Origin: Ottelia alismoides
Lineage: Eukaryota > Streptophyta > Magnoliopsida > Alismatales > Hydrocharitaceae
NCBI GenBank assembly: GCA_037367405.1
Contig: JAZKJV010003264.1
Coordinates: 62,001 to 126,000 of the forward strand
Length of the DNA: 64,000 nucleotides
Direction of reading: 5' to 3'
In this document: in pieces, positions 42,310 through 54,118 of the stretch
Position numbering within the stretch: the stretch's first letter is position 1
How the letters are laid out: every line of letters begins with the position of its first letter
Translations under genes and position numbers: made by a program
Notes under the pieces: model-generated
The model's database searches: none
Told to the model about the DNA's origin: nothing
The model's input: only the letters and a program-made list of their open reading frames with translations

Positions 42310-43700
42310 AACATCGGTATGCAAGTTACATCCCTGCCTGTGGGATGGGGCAATGAAGGCATCCTTGCGGTGGCTGGTGGAGGTGAAGGGCCTCCGGTAA
42401 GATGCTGTGACCTTCGAACTATTAGAGACGTGCTGCAGAAAGTGGGTGAAGTTGAGAGTTTGCTTCGATCGGGGCTGCTGCCCGGCGAGGGGTGGGACAT
42501 TGTTGTGCTCATGAGTGGTACCCGAAGGACGATACCGGCGGAGGTGATCCTCCATGTGGATAAGGCGGAGTTTAGGCTTCAGCTGGCGATTGTAGAAGAG
42601 ATTTTAGAAGGGTCGGTGGCAGAGAAGATGATGTAGGAGGGTTTTGCGAGGCTCCTGGTGAGCCGAGGAAGACGGTGGGTTGATTGGAGGGAGCACAAAG
42701 ATCGGTGATTCTTGTAGCGGTAACAACGATGGCCGTTACAATGACGCCTCTATCGACGACCTGTGATAGTCAGTTACGATTGTTTTGCCTCGAGATTCTC
42801 GAGAGAGATCGACGGGAGCTGGAGATTACATTCCTTTTTTGGGGGCAACCCCTCCTTTGGGAGGGTAAGATATTTTAAGGTCTGTAGCGGTGGTTGACCT
42901 CGGGTTTATTGGGTCGGATGTGAACTTGGTTGCGGGTAGCCTTGTTAGACCGATTTTACCTATTGGTTCGGATCACAGTATGGATCCGATTGGCTATAAT
43001 TGAGTGGTGATTCTGTGATCTGAGATCTCCTTTTCTCTCTGTTGTTAGATCTCCTAAATAAAGGCAGGGGGACTGAAGGCTCATTTGGTGAGATATCGAC
43101 CCTAGATTCGATACTGGACCCCCCAAAGCTCGACACGATATTGTAGCCTCATTACAGGAACCAATACCATGGTGAGCGATAAAAGGTGTGACTCCTGGGT
43201 TCGAATAGCCTGCTAGGGAAATTAATGATGCTGATCCCTCCATCTCTGAGGGCTGGATTGGCGTCGAGGAGAAGTCGAGAAGCCCTAATTTGGTTTTAAG
43301 AGGGGGGAATGATTGTAGACCTGGTGGGCTCAGTGTTGCCGAGGTGCCAGGGGCTGCCTCCTTTGCACAAAGTCAGAAGATGGAGAGGTGCATCGTGGCG
43401 ACGGAGAGACTCGAAGGGAGAAGAGGTCGACGCTCAGAGAAGGAAGCCAAAGAATGAAAGGAGACCCGCTTCTGTCCTCTGGTAAGAGGATGAAACCTGG
43501 TGCGCATGTGTTGTTGTAGCGGGAGTTGGATAACTAATCTGTGGGACTCTTGTTCGAGGGGTGCCGCCTCGACCTCGATACTAGTGTTGGAGAGAAGTGG
43601 AAAGCGATGGGGGATCTGCTGATGACTTGAGTTTTGCGATCGACATTCTTGCGTGAGTTGCGGAATGTCTTGGATTATCGTCCCTGCCGTTAACCCTATG
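42310..43700 (+). pseudogene. ORF1 remnant of the decayed LINE
   Basis: Frame 42319-42636 (PPVRCCDLRTIRDVLQKVGE and LPGEGWDIVV, then AEVILHVDKAEFRLQL) resembles the RRM/DUF4283-like part of plant LINE ORF1, as in the frame at 60960-61235 on the minus strand. The rest, to about 43700, shows only short broken frames. It is assigned mainly by position directly upstream of a recognisable ORF2. No zinc knuckle was seen, so the 5' part is probably missing. Confidence 0.5.
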
Positions 43701-43711
43701 AGTGGATCTTA

Positions 43712-46700
43712 ATGAAGTTAGTCTCCTGGAACATGAGGGGGTTGTGGGCTAAGGAGAATAGGACGATTGGATGGATGTTGAGTTCTTGGCATGCTGATGT
43801 GGTGTTCTTGCATTGCAAGAGTTTAAGATTGCTAACTAGGATCCTTTAATTTGGCGTTCGATGGGTTGCCATAGAGTGTCGGCGTTCGATGAGTTGCCAC
43901 AGAGTGTCTGAGTTCAGAGCAATCCCAGTTGTAGGAAGTGCAGGTGGTGTGGTGCTGGCATGGGATGGAGATTTGCTGGTGGTGGTAGATGAAAGACTGG
44001 ATCTCAAATCGATTTCCGTGTTGCTAGATACAAGTATGGAGTCCGACAGACTACTGCTTTGGTGTACAATGTTTCTAGGGGGCACATGACCTAACCTTGT
44101 GGGAGGAGTTGAGAGTGACGAGAATAGATTTTCCAAGCATCCCTTGCCTTGTTGGTGATGATTTTAATATGACGATACTTGCTTCAGATCACTTGGGTGA
44201 CTGTAGGGGGCATGATCCAGGCTTAGATGACTTCATGGAGTCTGTTGGGGAGATGACTGTGGAAGTGCTTGATGCCACGGATTAGAGGTACACTTGGCGT
44301 AATAACTTTCAAGATCTCGCTTGGATCGTTTCCTGGTATCTATGGAGCTGATGGAGATGTTCCCACTATTTGCAGTGCGGGTTCTTCCTAGGTCAAGATC
44401 GGATCACACACCTATCTGCTGGGAAGCGGGTGAGGGGATGATTCCAAGGTTGCTGTTCAGGTTTGAAAGAGCATGGATGTTGGATGTTGTGTTCAGAGAG
44501 TTGGTTGAGAACTTGAGAACTGTTGGAGATCCCTACATTTGGAGGGATCGTCTATACAGAAATTGGCCCGTAAGAGCACATGGTTGCGAGAGAGGCTGAA
44601 GAAGTATAAGGGTTTGTTTGGTTGCAGGGTTTGACAGGGTTGAGTTGGGTTGGGGTACTATTCACAGGGGTACCCCCTCCTCACAGTTTACTATTCACCC
44701 AACCCAATCCAACCCAACCCTGCCCAACCTTGCAACCAAACGAACCCTAAGAGAGAGGTGTGTCACAACAGAGGTGAACGATAGGGCATTGCTGTAAAGG
44801 AGATTGCTAGACTGGATGGGGTTGAAGTCGAACGAAATCTTAGTCTGGAGGAGTTGCAGTCACGAGGAGAGCACCGAAAGGTTGTTGTAGCTGACGATGA
44901 CAAATGAAAGAAAGTGGGATGGCATCAAAAATCTAGACAGAAGTGGGTGAAAGAGAGGGATACGAACACGAGGTTCTTTCACGTGGTTAGTAATAGTAGG
45001 AGGAGGAGGAACATGATACACTAGTTGCAGGTCGAGGGTGAGAGGGTTCATGGCGATTATGCAGCAATTGTAGATCACTTTCAGAGTTTCAGCAGGAGAG
45101 TGCCGTCTTCTGGGCGAGATGGACTGAGGTGTGCTAGGTCCTTGGGGCCTGTCTAGCTGGAGGTACTTATCCCAGAGTTCACTAGGGAGGAGGTGCGTAG
45201 TGCGGTCTTTGACCTCAATGCAGATAGTTGCCTTGGACCGAATGGCCTTTCGGTCTTTTTCCTCATGGAGTTCTGGGATGTGGTGGAGGAAGACATCATG
45301 GGTCTATTGTTGGAGTTTAGAGATGTGAATAAAGGCCTCGAGAAGCTCAACAGATCCCTGCTTGTCTTGCTCCAAAGAGGAAAGGTGTTGAGCGAGTTGA
45401 CGAGTTTAGACCCATAGCATTGTCTAATGATATCCATCTCATTGTGGCTAAGGTGCTGGCTAACCAACTTAGACGAGTGTCGGATGATCTTGTTTTGCTA
45501 GCTCAGACATCCTTTATTTTTGGGCGACAGCTGCTAGAGAAAGCGGTTATGGCGTCAGAGGTGGTCTCGGATTGGAAGATGAGAAGGGCGAGGGGTTTCC
45601 TCTAGAAGGTGGACATCTTGAAGGCGTATGATAACACGAGCTAGAAATTTATATGGGTGTCGTTGGTTAAAAGGGGCTTCCTAGAAATCTGGGTGGACTG
45701 GTGAAGACGTGCATTACCACTTCCTCGCTTTTGGTGCTTGTATATGGGAAACAAGAAGGGGTTTCTTTCAGCCGCAGAGGGGAGTGAGGCAGGGATGTCC
45801 ATTAGCTCCCCTTCTGTTTCTTGTGGCAGCAGGCACATTGGCGGTTATGACGGGGCTTGCAAAAGGAGGGTTCTTCAAAAGCTACTCGAGAGAGGATTTT
45901 TCATTGATAATTTGGTAGTATGCGGATGGCACCATTTTCTTCATCGAAGGGGGTGTAGCAAAGTGTAAGGCGGTCTTGAAAAAATTTGGTGACTTATTGG
46001 GGTTGGAGGTCAATGGTGCAAAATCGGCTTTTGTACCATTTAACCTTCCGAGGAGTCAGTTGCTTGTGTGGAGATCTTGGAAACAATGCAGAAGAGTCTA
46101 CCTATCAACTATCTTATTCTACCATTCATCTGTTGGCGTCTTAGACATGTTGATTTGCTACTAGTGGTGAAGAAACTAGAGAAGAAATTGGCAGGATGGA
46201 AGGCCTCATATCTTTCGAGAGGAGGTAGATTGATTCTGGTGAAGGCTGTTCTAGCAGCTAGTCATGCTTTTTTTTTTGTCCATGCGAGTCTTGCCTATGG
46301 GAATCAGAAAGAGGTTGGAGGTACTAATGCGGCATTTCTTTTGGACATCAAACCGTGATGGTAAGGGCCTTGGGCTAGTAGAATGGTCAGTGGTGACTCG
46401 CTGATCAAGGAGAGAGGTCTTGGGGTGCTGCGGATTAATGATATGAACATGGCGTTGCTTGTGAAGTAGGTGATGAAGATCTGAGGAGGTGGTAGTGATA
46501 TGCTTTTTAGGCTAATTCGATCTATTTATGATGTATTGCCAAGCCTTTGCACTTGTAGTGATGCTGTGGCTTCACCGAGAACTTTTTTTGAGAGGTGTTT
46601 GTTTAGTCGTGACAATTATGGCAGACTCGATGCAACCGCTTTTGGGTTATGGACGTGGCTTTCGGTTCTGGATGGACAACTGGTTCGAGAAGGGCGCTTT

Positions 46701-47080
46701 TTGTTACCTATGCCCCAAACTTTTTGCTTTAGCAGTGAACAAGGAGGCATGTGTTGCGGACATCTGGTCAGATGGGTCTTGGTCTCCTGATTTTTGTGGC
46801 AGAGTTATCGGATCAGAGAGTCAAGGAGTTTCTTTGTCTCTCTAGTAGGTTGGCAAGACCCGATGTGCCGTCGGAAAGAAGAGATTCCTGGTGCTGGAGA
46901 GATGAGAAACTCACGGTAAAGAAGGCGTACAAGGTGATATCTGCACCATCGACTAAGATGGATATGCAGTCCTCTCGAGACTACGCTAAGATCTGGAGAT
47001 GGAAGATACCTACAAGGATATGGGTGTTCTTGTGGCCATTTGAGAAAGGAATGAAAACTGCCAAATGCACAACGTGCTAG
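43712..47080 (+). pseudogene. ORF2 remnant of the decayed LINE (EN, RT, zf-RVT)
   Basis: Starts MKLVSWNMRGLWAKENR at 43712. Endonuclease pieces: LVGDDFNMTILASD (44148) and LDRFLV..ELMEMFPLF with SRSDHTPICW (44310-44420). RT pieces: VRSAVFDLNADSCLGPNGLS (45193), ALSNDIHLIVAKVLANQL (45417), AYDN (45626), GFFQPQRGVRQGCPLAPLLF (45763). The catalytic motif reads stop-YADG at about 45915 instead of FADD/YADD. Beyond it come SRGGRLILVKAVL (46216), FRFWMDNWFEKG (46650) and the zf-RVT start at 46885-47040. At least ten frame changes or stops are present. It is inactive. Confidence 0.78.
44610..44747. mobile_element. Tourist-like MITE (138 bp, PIF/Harbinger type)
   Basis: Inserted in the endonuclease-RT interval of the LINE. 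Terminal inverted repeats GGGTTTGTTTGGTTGCA and TGCAACCAAACGAACCC. Target duplication TAA at 44607-44609 and 44748-44750. Internal GGGTTGAGTTGGG and CCCAACCCAA arms continue the foldback. It has no coding capacity. TAA duplication and GGGTTTGTTTGG-type ends fit Tourist elements. Confidence 0.87.
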
Positions 47081-47453
47081 GCTTGTTCCAGGAGTGGAGG
47101 ATGGTTGCAGAAGGTGTGGAGGAGTGATAAAAGATATCGATCATTTGTTTTTTAGTGTACCGGTTTTATGGACTCATGGTAAAACGTGAATATTCCAGGT
47201 GTCCAGTGGAGTGACAAAAATTCTTTTGGGATTCACTTGGAAAAGATCGGATAGGTTTAGAGGAGGGCAGATGAAGGTTTACGCACTTGTTTGGAGGGTG
47301 TGGTTAGCCAAGAATACGTTTGTCTTTGAGAGGGGGGGGGGGGCTTTTATTTGCCAGAGCCCTTTATGAAGTATGACAGATGTAAATATACTTTATTCTA
47401 TAATTTATTTTGGATGAGCCTCCATTGGAGATCAATCCCACATTTTCTAAAAA

Positions 47454-47765
47454 AGTTCCTCATTAACATAAAGGAAGGAGAATAGGGGCACCCCACCAAG
47501 AGCAGGAGAAGGTACTTGGTTAACTAAGTATGTAACATTGTAACAATGAAGATAACGTCTCCTTGAATGTTTTAGGGACCTTTATTTTTGTAATCGGGTG
47601 CCAGCTATATTTAAAAGGTGATGGGGTTTCCTTTTGGCCACCATGTTCTGCTATGAGGTATACAACCATGAAGTTTGTTGTATAGTACTCCGAGTAAAAA
47701 ATAAATTAGTCAAGTCATGCTGCATAAACAGAAGAGCATTGCCAAATCTGAAAATTTTAAGGCTC
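47454..47765. other. Unassigned interval between two LINE fragments
   Basis: Nothing recognised: AT-rich with no open frame of note. It may be the flank of the next LINE fragment. Confidence 0.35.
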
Positions 47766-48135
47766 ATGGAAAATTTTAAGGCTCATAAGAAAGTGGACTT
47801 CTCGAAAGCATACAATACAGTGGATTGTCGACTCCTTTGGACGACTCTGTACAATCGGGGCTTCCCGGACCTCTGAATCTCCTGGATGAAGCATTGTGTC
47901 ACTATTGCATCATACTCTGTGCTTGAGTTGTTAACGACCACCTTGAGGGGGGATTCTTCCAACCATAGCGTAGGGTTCGTCAAGACTGCCTACTTGCGCC
48001 TATGTTATTTGTCATTGCAGCCGGCGTTCTCTCTTGTATGGTGAGTCAGGTGGTTACTAGCGGCCTTACCTCAGGATACTCCTGCGGTGATATATCTATT
48101 CCTCTCTTACAGTATGCAGATGATACCATCTTCTT
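47766..48135 (+). pseudogene. LINE reverse-transcriptase fragment
   Basis: Two or three frames give the RT palm of another LINE copy: KVDFSKAYNTVDCRLLWTT, YNRGFPDL, MKHCVTIASYS, LAPMLFVIAAGVLSCM-like and the catalytic QYADDTIFF at about 48112-48135. It is cut at 48135 by the copia F LTR, and the continuation was not found on the far side of F (from 56341). A duplicated GGAAAATTTTAAGGCTCAT (47748 and 47768) marks its left edge. Confidence 0.75.
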
Positions 48136-48279
48136 TGTGAAAGGGAAAATGAAAGTTGTATTCCTCATAGCCCTAGAGCTCTTTTATATAGGAGAAAAGC
48201 TCTATGGGAAAATTACGTAAAGTGGACTGGAGAAATAAACAAATATAAATAACGACCAAGAGATATAAGAATCTCAACA
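48136..48279 (-). repeat. 3' LTR of copia F (144 bp)
   Basis: TGTGAAAGGGAAAATG...AATCTCAACA, next to the minus-strand PPT (CTCCCCCTCAAGC). It interrupts a LINE RT frame at the FF of YADDTIFF. Confidence 0.87.
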
Positions 48280-48289
48280 CTCCCCCTCA

Positions 48290-49060
48290 AGCTGGAGCAT
48301 ATATGTCTATCATGCTCAGCTTGGAACATCGGTGAAAAGGACCCCTCGCAAGAGCTTTGGTAAACATGTCTGCAATCTGATCACCTGAAGCAACATGAGA
48401 AGTGGAAATCAGCCCCTTTTAGATCAAGTCACGAGTTTAGTGATAATTTACTTCAATGTGCTTTGTTCTCTCATGAAAGGCTATATTATTAACTATGAAC
48501 AATGTTGTTTGATTATCACATTTGAGGTGCATAGGAAGAGGCACCTCAATAGTTAGGTCAGTCAGGACGGACTTGACCCACATCATTTCCGTACTCCCTT
48601 GGGCCATAGCCCTATATTCTGATTCAGTGCTGGATCGAGCAACAACTGTCTGTTTCTTACTCTTCCATGAAACCAGTGAGCTACTAACAAACACAATGAA
48701 GCCTGAGATGGACTTCCTGTCCTTGGGACACCCGGCATAATCCACATATGCACATCCAGTAACTGTGAGAGACATATCTCTACTAAAAAGAAGACCTGCA
48801 GTTGGAGACGATTTCAGATATCTCAAGATCATGCAAACTGCATCCATGTGAGCCTGTCTGGGCTGCTCCTTGAACTGACTGACTCTACTCGCAACAAATG
48901 ATATATCGGGCATGGTAATAGTAATATATAACAACTTCCCTACCAGCTCTCTGTACCATCTCTTATTCACCTCTTCAAAGTCATCATCATAGAGCCTAGC
49001 ATTAGGATCCATTGATGTAGTGGTAGGTCTGCATCCTGTCATGCCTGTCTCAGATAGAAG
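48290..49060 (-). pseudogene. RNase H region of copia F
   Basis: A 201-codon open frame (48437-49042) covers the RT-RNase H junction and RNase H: MTGCRPTTTSMDPNARLYDDD, LYITITMPDISFVASRVSQF, LRYLKSSPTAGLLF, VDYAGCPKDRKSISGF, SWKSKKQTVVARSSTESEYRAM and LKCDNQTTLFIVNNIAFHERT. The terminal part after HIEVNYH is in a different frame (stop near 48436). It is the most complete copia RNase H in the window and is useful for defining what B has lost near 9840. Confidence 0.86.
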
Positions 49061-49720
49061 GTCAGTAACATACTTCCTTTACGTCATAACCATACCCTGC
49101 TGATTTCGTGCAAACTCCAAGCCAAAGAAGTAACGTAGCGTGCCAAGGTCCTTGGCCACAATTGTTGTCCAAGAAAATCCTTAGCTGCGTGTTCATCACT
49201 GCCAGTAACAATGATATCATCAACATAAATCAGAACGTCAACGGTATCTCTCTAAGTTCTCTTATCAAAAAGAGAATGATTTTTAGTAGATCTGACAAAC
49301 CCCTTCCGTTCAATCAACTTTGAGAGCTTCTGAGACCAAGCCATCGGACTCTTCTTAAGGCCATATATGGTCTTGTGATGTCGGCACACCACATTGGACT
49401 CCCCCTCAGTAACAAACTTTTGTGGCCGCTGCATGTAAACTTCCTCTTGCAGATCGCCATACAAGAATGCATTCTTCACGTCTAATTGGAAAAGCGACCA
49501 ATCACGTACCACAACGACAACAATAAGAATCCGTAGCGTAGAGTGAACAACTGGAGAAAAATTATCCTGGTAATCCACCCATAGGTTTGGGTGAACCCAT
49601 GAGCAACCAATCTAGCTTTATATCTATCCGCAGTACCATCAGCTCGGTGTTTCACAGTAAACACCTACTTGCTGCCAACAACAGACGCACCTGGTGGAGC
49701 CTGTACAACACTCCATGTAC
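49061..49720 (-). pseudogene. Reverse transcriptase of copia F
   Basis: Frames 49482-49664 ([20 protein letters not shown]) and 49252-49578 ([52 protein letters not shown]) give the N-terminal two-thirds of RT. The catalytic YVDD region around 49210-49250 reads in another frame, with the tyrosine/valine region altered. A short deletion near 49160-49200 removes part of the following segment. It is not functional. Confidence 0.83.
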
Positions 49721-50414
49721 CACGAGACTGTAAAATTACCATCTCTTCCATGGCCAGACGTCACTGGCTACTCTGCAACGCGTCCTGATAGGACCGTGGT
49801 ATTTCCAGGCAGACAATCCACAACAAATATATGAAAATCCTTGGAAAGACGTTCCAAGGAAACATGGGAAGCAAGAGGATGCATAGTGCATGCCCACCTC
49901 TATTTCGTAGAGTAATAGGTATGTCTACATACTCATTACTCGCATGTGTATCATCTAAGACATCTTGCACCTTAGGCTGCACATGTAAATCATCAGTGCC
50001 GTTAGAAGAAATCAAACGCTCATAACATACCTTGGGCGTGTTAGATGATGGAGGATGCACGTGAGCACGTGGCCGTCGTTGGTAAACATGTGGATGGAAA
50101 GTAGGTGACGGTGGAGGTGATGGTGGAAGTGGTGGTGGAGGAGGTAACAGTAGTAGCGGTGGAGTAGAATGTGGTGGTGGTGGTGGGGATGACACTGACG
50201 GTGTAGTGGAGATCGTAGGTAGAGGCATATAATCCTCTTCTCCATCCTCTGAAGGAACGAGCTTATTACGTGTGAGAGAAAAATACATAATGGACTCAAA
50301 GGTGATATCTGCACTGACGTAGCACCTTCATCGAACATGGTCGAAGCTATGATATCCCTTTTGGGTCTTGGAATACCCAACAAACACACATTTGACAGCC
50401 CTGGGAGAGAGCTT
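49721..50414 (-). pseudogene. Linker and integrase C-terminus of copia F
   Basis: Frames 49761-50288 and 50012-50425 show the proline/histidine-rich linker (SSPPPPPHSTPPLLLLPPPP) and, upstream, the VCLLGIPRPKRDI segment. This is the frame-shifted equivalent of the integrase C-terminal region in B (12690-12800). The reading is interrupted at 50415 by the hAT transposon and continues from 54119. Confidence 0.78.
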
Positions 50415-50422
50415 GTCAAGAT

Positions 50423-53400
50423 CAAGGTTTAAAAAAGCGTGAGGCGGTCCGAGGCGTTTTCCCAAAATGTGAGGCGAGGCGTAGGCCTCGAGGCGGTCGA
50501 GGCGTAAGCCTCAATTTTTTGGAAAGAAAAATTAAAATTAAAGCAAAATAAATTGGAATAAATACTAACAACACTAACAATTGCAATATATTGTCCTAAA
50601 GTTCAATACAAACTACAAACTACAACTATGATTGTCCAAAGTTCAAATACGATTGTGAAAGTAGAAAAGAAAACATAAAGTAGGAAATAAAGTTTCACAC
50701 AAGCATGAAATTAATGCAACATATGTTCCATCACTATTGTGTGATACATCAAAATCACAAATCATCAAAATTGATTCAACGAATCAACTTCAGTCATCTC
50801 GCCCCTCAGTAGTGTTGTCGCCGCAATCGTCATCGTCACTGCTACTCATTGGATCGTCATCGGAGTCATCCATAAAATTCAAGTGCACATCATCTTCAGC
50901 TTCATCCTCGCTTCCATCCTCAGAATTGGAGTACTCCTCCTCGTCAACATTAATTGGAGCTTTTCCTGTACCTAATCAAGAAAGTAATATGCATATTGCA
51001 TAGTCAACCATTTGAAACACAATTCACAAAAAAGCATCGAACATTCTTTTAATTTATAATATTGTATTGCACCTTTGTCATTTCTTTTCCCCTTCTTTTT
51101 AGGCTGAGCGACTTGAGCTCCTCCACCTCTTTGACCTCCTTCCTCCTCAAGAGGATCATCGTCAAGGGGTATGTTTGCATCAAGATCCTGATACGCCTCG
51201 ACATCGTGTGCTTCTGAAATCCATTCATCACCAGAGTCAATGTCTTTCAAACATAATGGATCTTCTATTGTTTTCTTCCTCAATTCTCTATGTTTCAATT
51301 TCAAATTGAACATGATGTAAACCAGATCATTGAGCTTCGCTTGTGACAAACGATTTCTTCTCTTAGTGTGGACCTATATAGACATACGTACGGTTTAAGT
51401 GATTAACATGAAACAAAAACACTATCATAAAATTAAATAATGCTTTAACCACTTACTTGATTAAAAGAGCTCCAATTACGCTCACACCCAGAAGCACTAC
51501 AAGTCAAGCTCAACACCCTAATAGCAAATGCTGCCAATTCAGGTGTTTCATCACCAAACAACGTCCACCAATCCGCTGGTAAAGGTCAACCACACATTTT
51601 AGTAATTATGTAGTATATGGAAAACTCTTAAAATTTATTTACAATACTCACCAGGACTTCTTGTTTTCCTTGAATTAACTGCATTTGCCCATCCAAAAAA
51701 ACCTCTTGCATGCATGAAGGAATCAAGTTGTGAATCTGCTTTCATCCTCGCATCTGGATCAATGATCAATCTTTCCATGCATGAAAACAATCCCATTTTC
51801 ACCTCTAAGTGGTTGGAGAATGTCGGTTCATAATGAAAGTGGGGATTGAGGAAATAAGCAGCAGCATGTAAAGGCCTGTGAAGTTGACGATCCCAACGGC
51901 TATCCACAATATCCCAAATAACTTTATATTTGGTCTCGTCATTTTCAAGATTTCTAGCAATCTCCTCCTTGGCCCTGTCCATGGCTTCATAAATAAATCC
52001 CATCGGTGGAAATTTTTCAGAATCCACCAACCTCAAAACGGTGACCAAAGGCTTCGTGGTGTTGAGAACATATGCAACACCATGCCAAAAAGACTTGCTC
52101 TTCACAACAATGTTCACCACACTTTGGCCCAATGGGCGATTCACATAAGAACTGTTCTTCCATGCTCTGGAAGTGAAGAAGGATTCAAGTGAATCCTTGG
52201 CTCTAATCAAGCTTTGCAATGTAAGAAATGCAGTGGCAAATCTTGTAACGGCAGGTTTCACCAAATCACAACCTGCAATTTTTCTCACCATTGCCAAAAC
52301 CCAAGCATGAGCATACACAAAATTGATAATTTTTTTTGCTTTTTTGAACACCGATGCATGAAGTGGCAATTTGAGGATATCCTCCAACATCAAATCTATA
52401 CAATGCGCTGCACAAGGTGTCCAATAAGATTCTTCCTTTTATCCATCAACATTTGTCTAGCAGCTTTGTAAGCGGATGCATTGTCCGTTATGACTTGGAC
52501 AACATTCGTCTCTCCGACCTCCTCAACAACTTCATCCAGCACTTTAAAAAGCATCCTAGCATCTTTAACTTGATCGGATGCATCAATTGACTTCAAGAAG
52601 TAAGTGCCTTTGGGATTATTCACCAAAAAATTAATCAAAGTACGTCCTTTCGTGTCGGTCCAACCGTCCGACATGATGCTACAACCCGTGGCAATCCAAG
52701 AAGCCTTCGCCTCATCAACAAGAGTGGTAATGGCCTGCTTCTCTTCTTTCAAAATCCAAGTTCGGAGTTCATGCATGGTTGGTGGCTTGAAACCCCTTCC
52801 ATATCCACATACATCAGTCATCATCGCCAGATAAGGACTATTGGCTATGTTGAATGCCAATGAATTCTCAAAAAAAAATCTCCCAATGCTCCTGCAAATC
52901 CTCCTCTCATCTTTTTTCCAGCTTTCATTCAAAGTGACTTGTTGAGAGGGAGGATCCGAACTACCTGCACCCCTACCTCCATGTGCAATGAAAAAATCCA
53001 TCGGTCCTCGAGCTAGCTTGATACCACTAGAATCTGTCGGTGCTCTTTGTGCCGGTTCATTTTCGTCACCTCCAGATGGCCCTTGCATCCCAACTCGGCA
53101 AACTTCTTCCATTTCTTCAAACCGTCTTCTCTTTTCATTAATCTTCATCTCTTGTTGAACTTCAATAGGAACGCTTGGACAAGCTCTCACATTCTTGCGT
53201 GTCTTTGCAAGATGGTCTTTTAGCCGCTTCACCCCACCGGTGATCTTCATCGAACAAAAATTGCATTCAACATATACATATCCTTTCCCTTTGTGATGCT
53301 CGTCCATTTCAAGTTCTCGACAGTATCTCCATCCGGGATCCGATCGCCCCCCACTTTGGCCTTTCCTTCCCATATCTACAAGTTATACAATAACATACAC

Positions 53401-54110
53401 ATATTGATATATACTAACTACAAGATGCACATACATGTAATCCTTCATCATAGTTGCAAAAAAATAGCCTAGCAAAAAAATGCACATACATCATAGTTGC
53501 ACATACATGACATCCTATCCCTAGGTGTTATGTCAAAGAGAAAGAATATAATGTTGCAAAAAAATAGAGAACTCTCTACTAATAACTCATAGCCATATGT
53601 AAGAATTTAACCCAACAATTGGAAAACACAAAAAAAAAATTGAAAAAAAAAAATAAAAAAAAAACAAACTCGGAGGTGGCGGTGGCGCATACCTACTCCG
53701 GCTGGACGGCGAGAGGGTCGGCGATGGAGAGGAGGCCTGGGCGGCGACTCCGGAGGGCGGCGATGGCAGGTTGGCAGCGAGGCGGGGCCGGGACAGGGAG
53801 GTGCGGGGCTCAGGGGAAGGGAGGGGGAGGGTTTCTGTCGAACAGAACCTTCCCCTTCCCCCCGACCTTTCGAATGTATTAAAAAAGGTCACGTGCTTAG
53901 CACGTGACCCGGGAAAATTAAAAAAAAAACCATTTTTGAGGCTTACGCCTCAGCCTCGCCTCGAGCGCCTCACGCCTCGAGCACCTCATGCGAGGCTGAG
54001 GCGTACGCCTCCTTGGATACACCTGAGGCGTGCGCCTCGGGGCGTTTTCGGCACGCCTCGCCTCGAGGCGTACGCCTTTGCGTCTCGAGGCGGCGCTTTT
54101 TAAAACCATG
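50423..54110 (-). mobile_element. hAT transposon (3,688 bp) with GAGGCG subterminal arrays
   Basis: Ends CAAGGTTTAAAAAAGCG (50423) and, on the other strand, CATGGTTTTAAAAAGCGCCG (from 54110). Eight-bp target duplications GTCAAGAT (50415-50422) and GTCAATAT (54111-54118), with one mismatch. Both subterminal regions (50440-50515 and 53940-54095) are dense in GAGGCG/CGCCTC and CCTCGAGGCG palindromic units. The interior holds a BED-finger hAT transposase gene on the minus strand with one frameshift. It is inserted in copia F. Size, TSD length and transposase agree on hAT. Confidence 0.92.
50790..53373 (-). pseudogene. hAT transposase, nearly complete, one frameshift
   Basis: Cut-and-paste transposase, start codon at 53373. 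The N-terminus carries a BED-type zinc finger (CNFC ... RLKDHLA, about residues 37-58). The catalytic region follows: PTMHELRTWIL, IMSDGWTDTKGRTLINFLVN (first catalytic aspartate) and VVQVITDNASAYKAA. A single-base deletion at about 52425 breaks the frame just before the CAAHCIDLML segment. The second frame (51635-52393) continues to LHRPLHAAAYFLNP and an alpha-helical region. Then come probable introns with GTGAGT (about 51649 down to 51577), GTAAGT (about 51457 to 51375) and perhaps a third (51073 to 50972). The dimerisation region is split over these exons (ADWWTLFG, CERNWSSF, LNDLVYI). The last exon is an acidic tail ending at 50790. Apart from the indel it looks complete. Confidence 0.85.
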
Positions 54111-54118
54111 GTCAATAT

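Larger units (their letters stand above)
42266..47453 (+). mobile_element. Decayed L1-type LINE, plus strand
   Basis: Long LINE with many frameshifts and stops. It runs from an ORF1 C-terminal part (from about 42310) through ORF2 (from about 43712) to an A-rich end at about 47445 (TTTTCTAAAAAAG). The boundaries are approximate and no target duplication was found. It is related to the lineage of the minus-strand LINE at 56827-61692 rather than to the intact LINE at 32382. It carries a Tourist-like MITE at 44610-44747. Confidence 0.75.
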
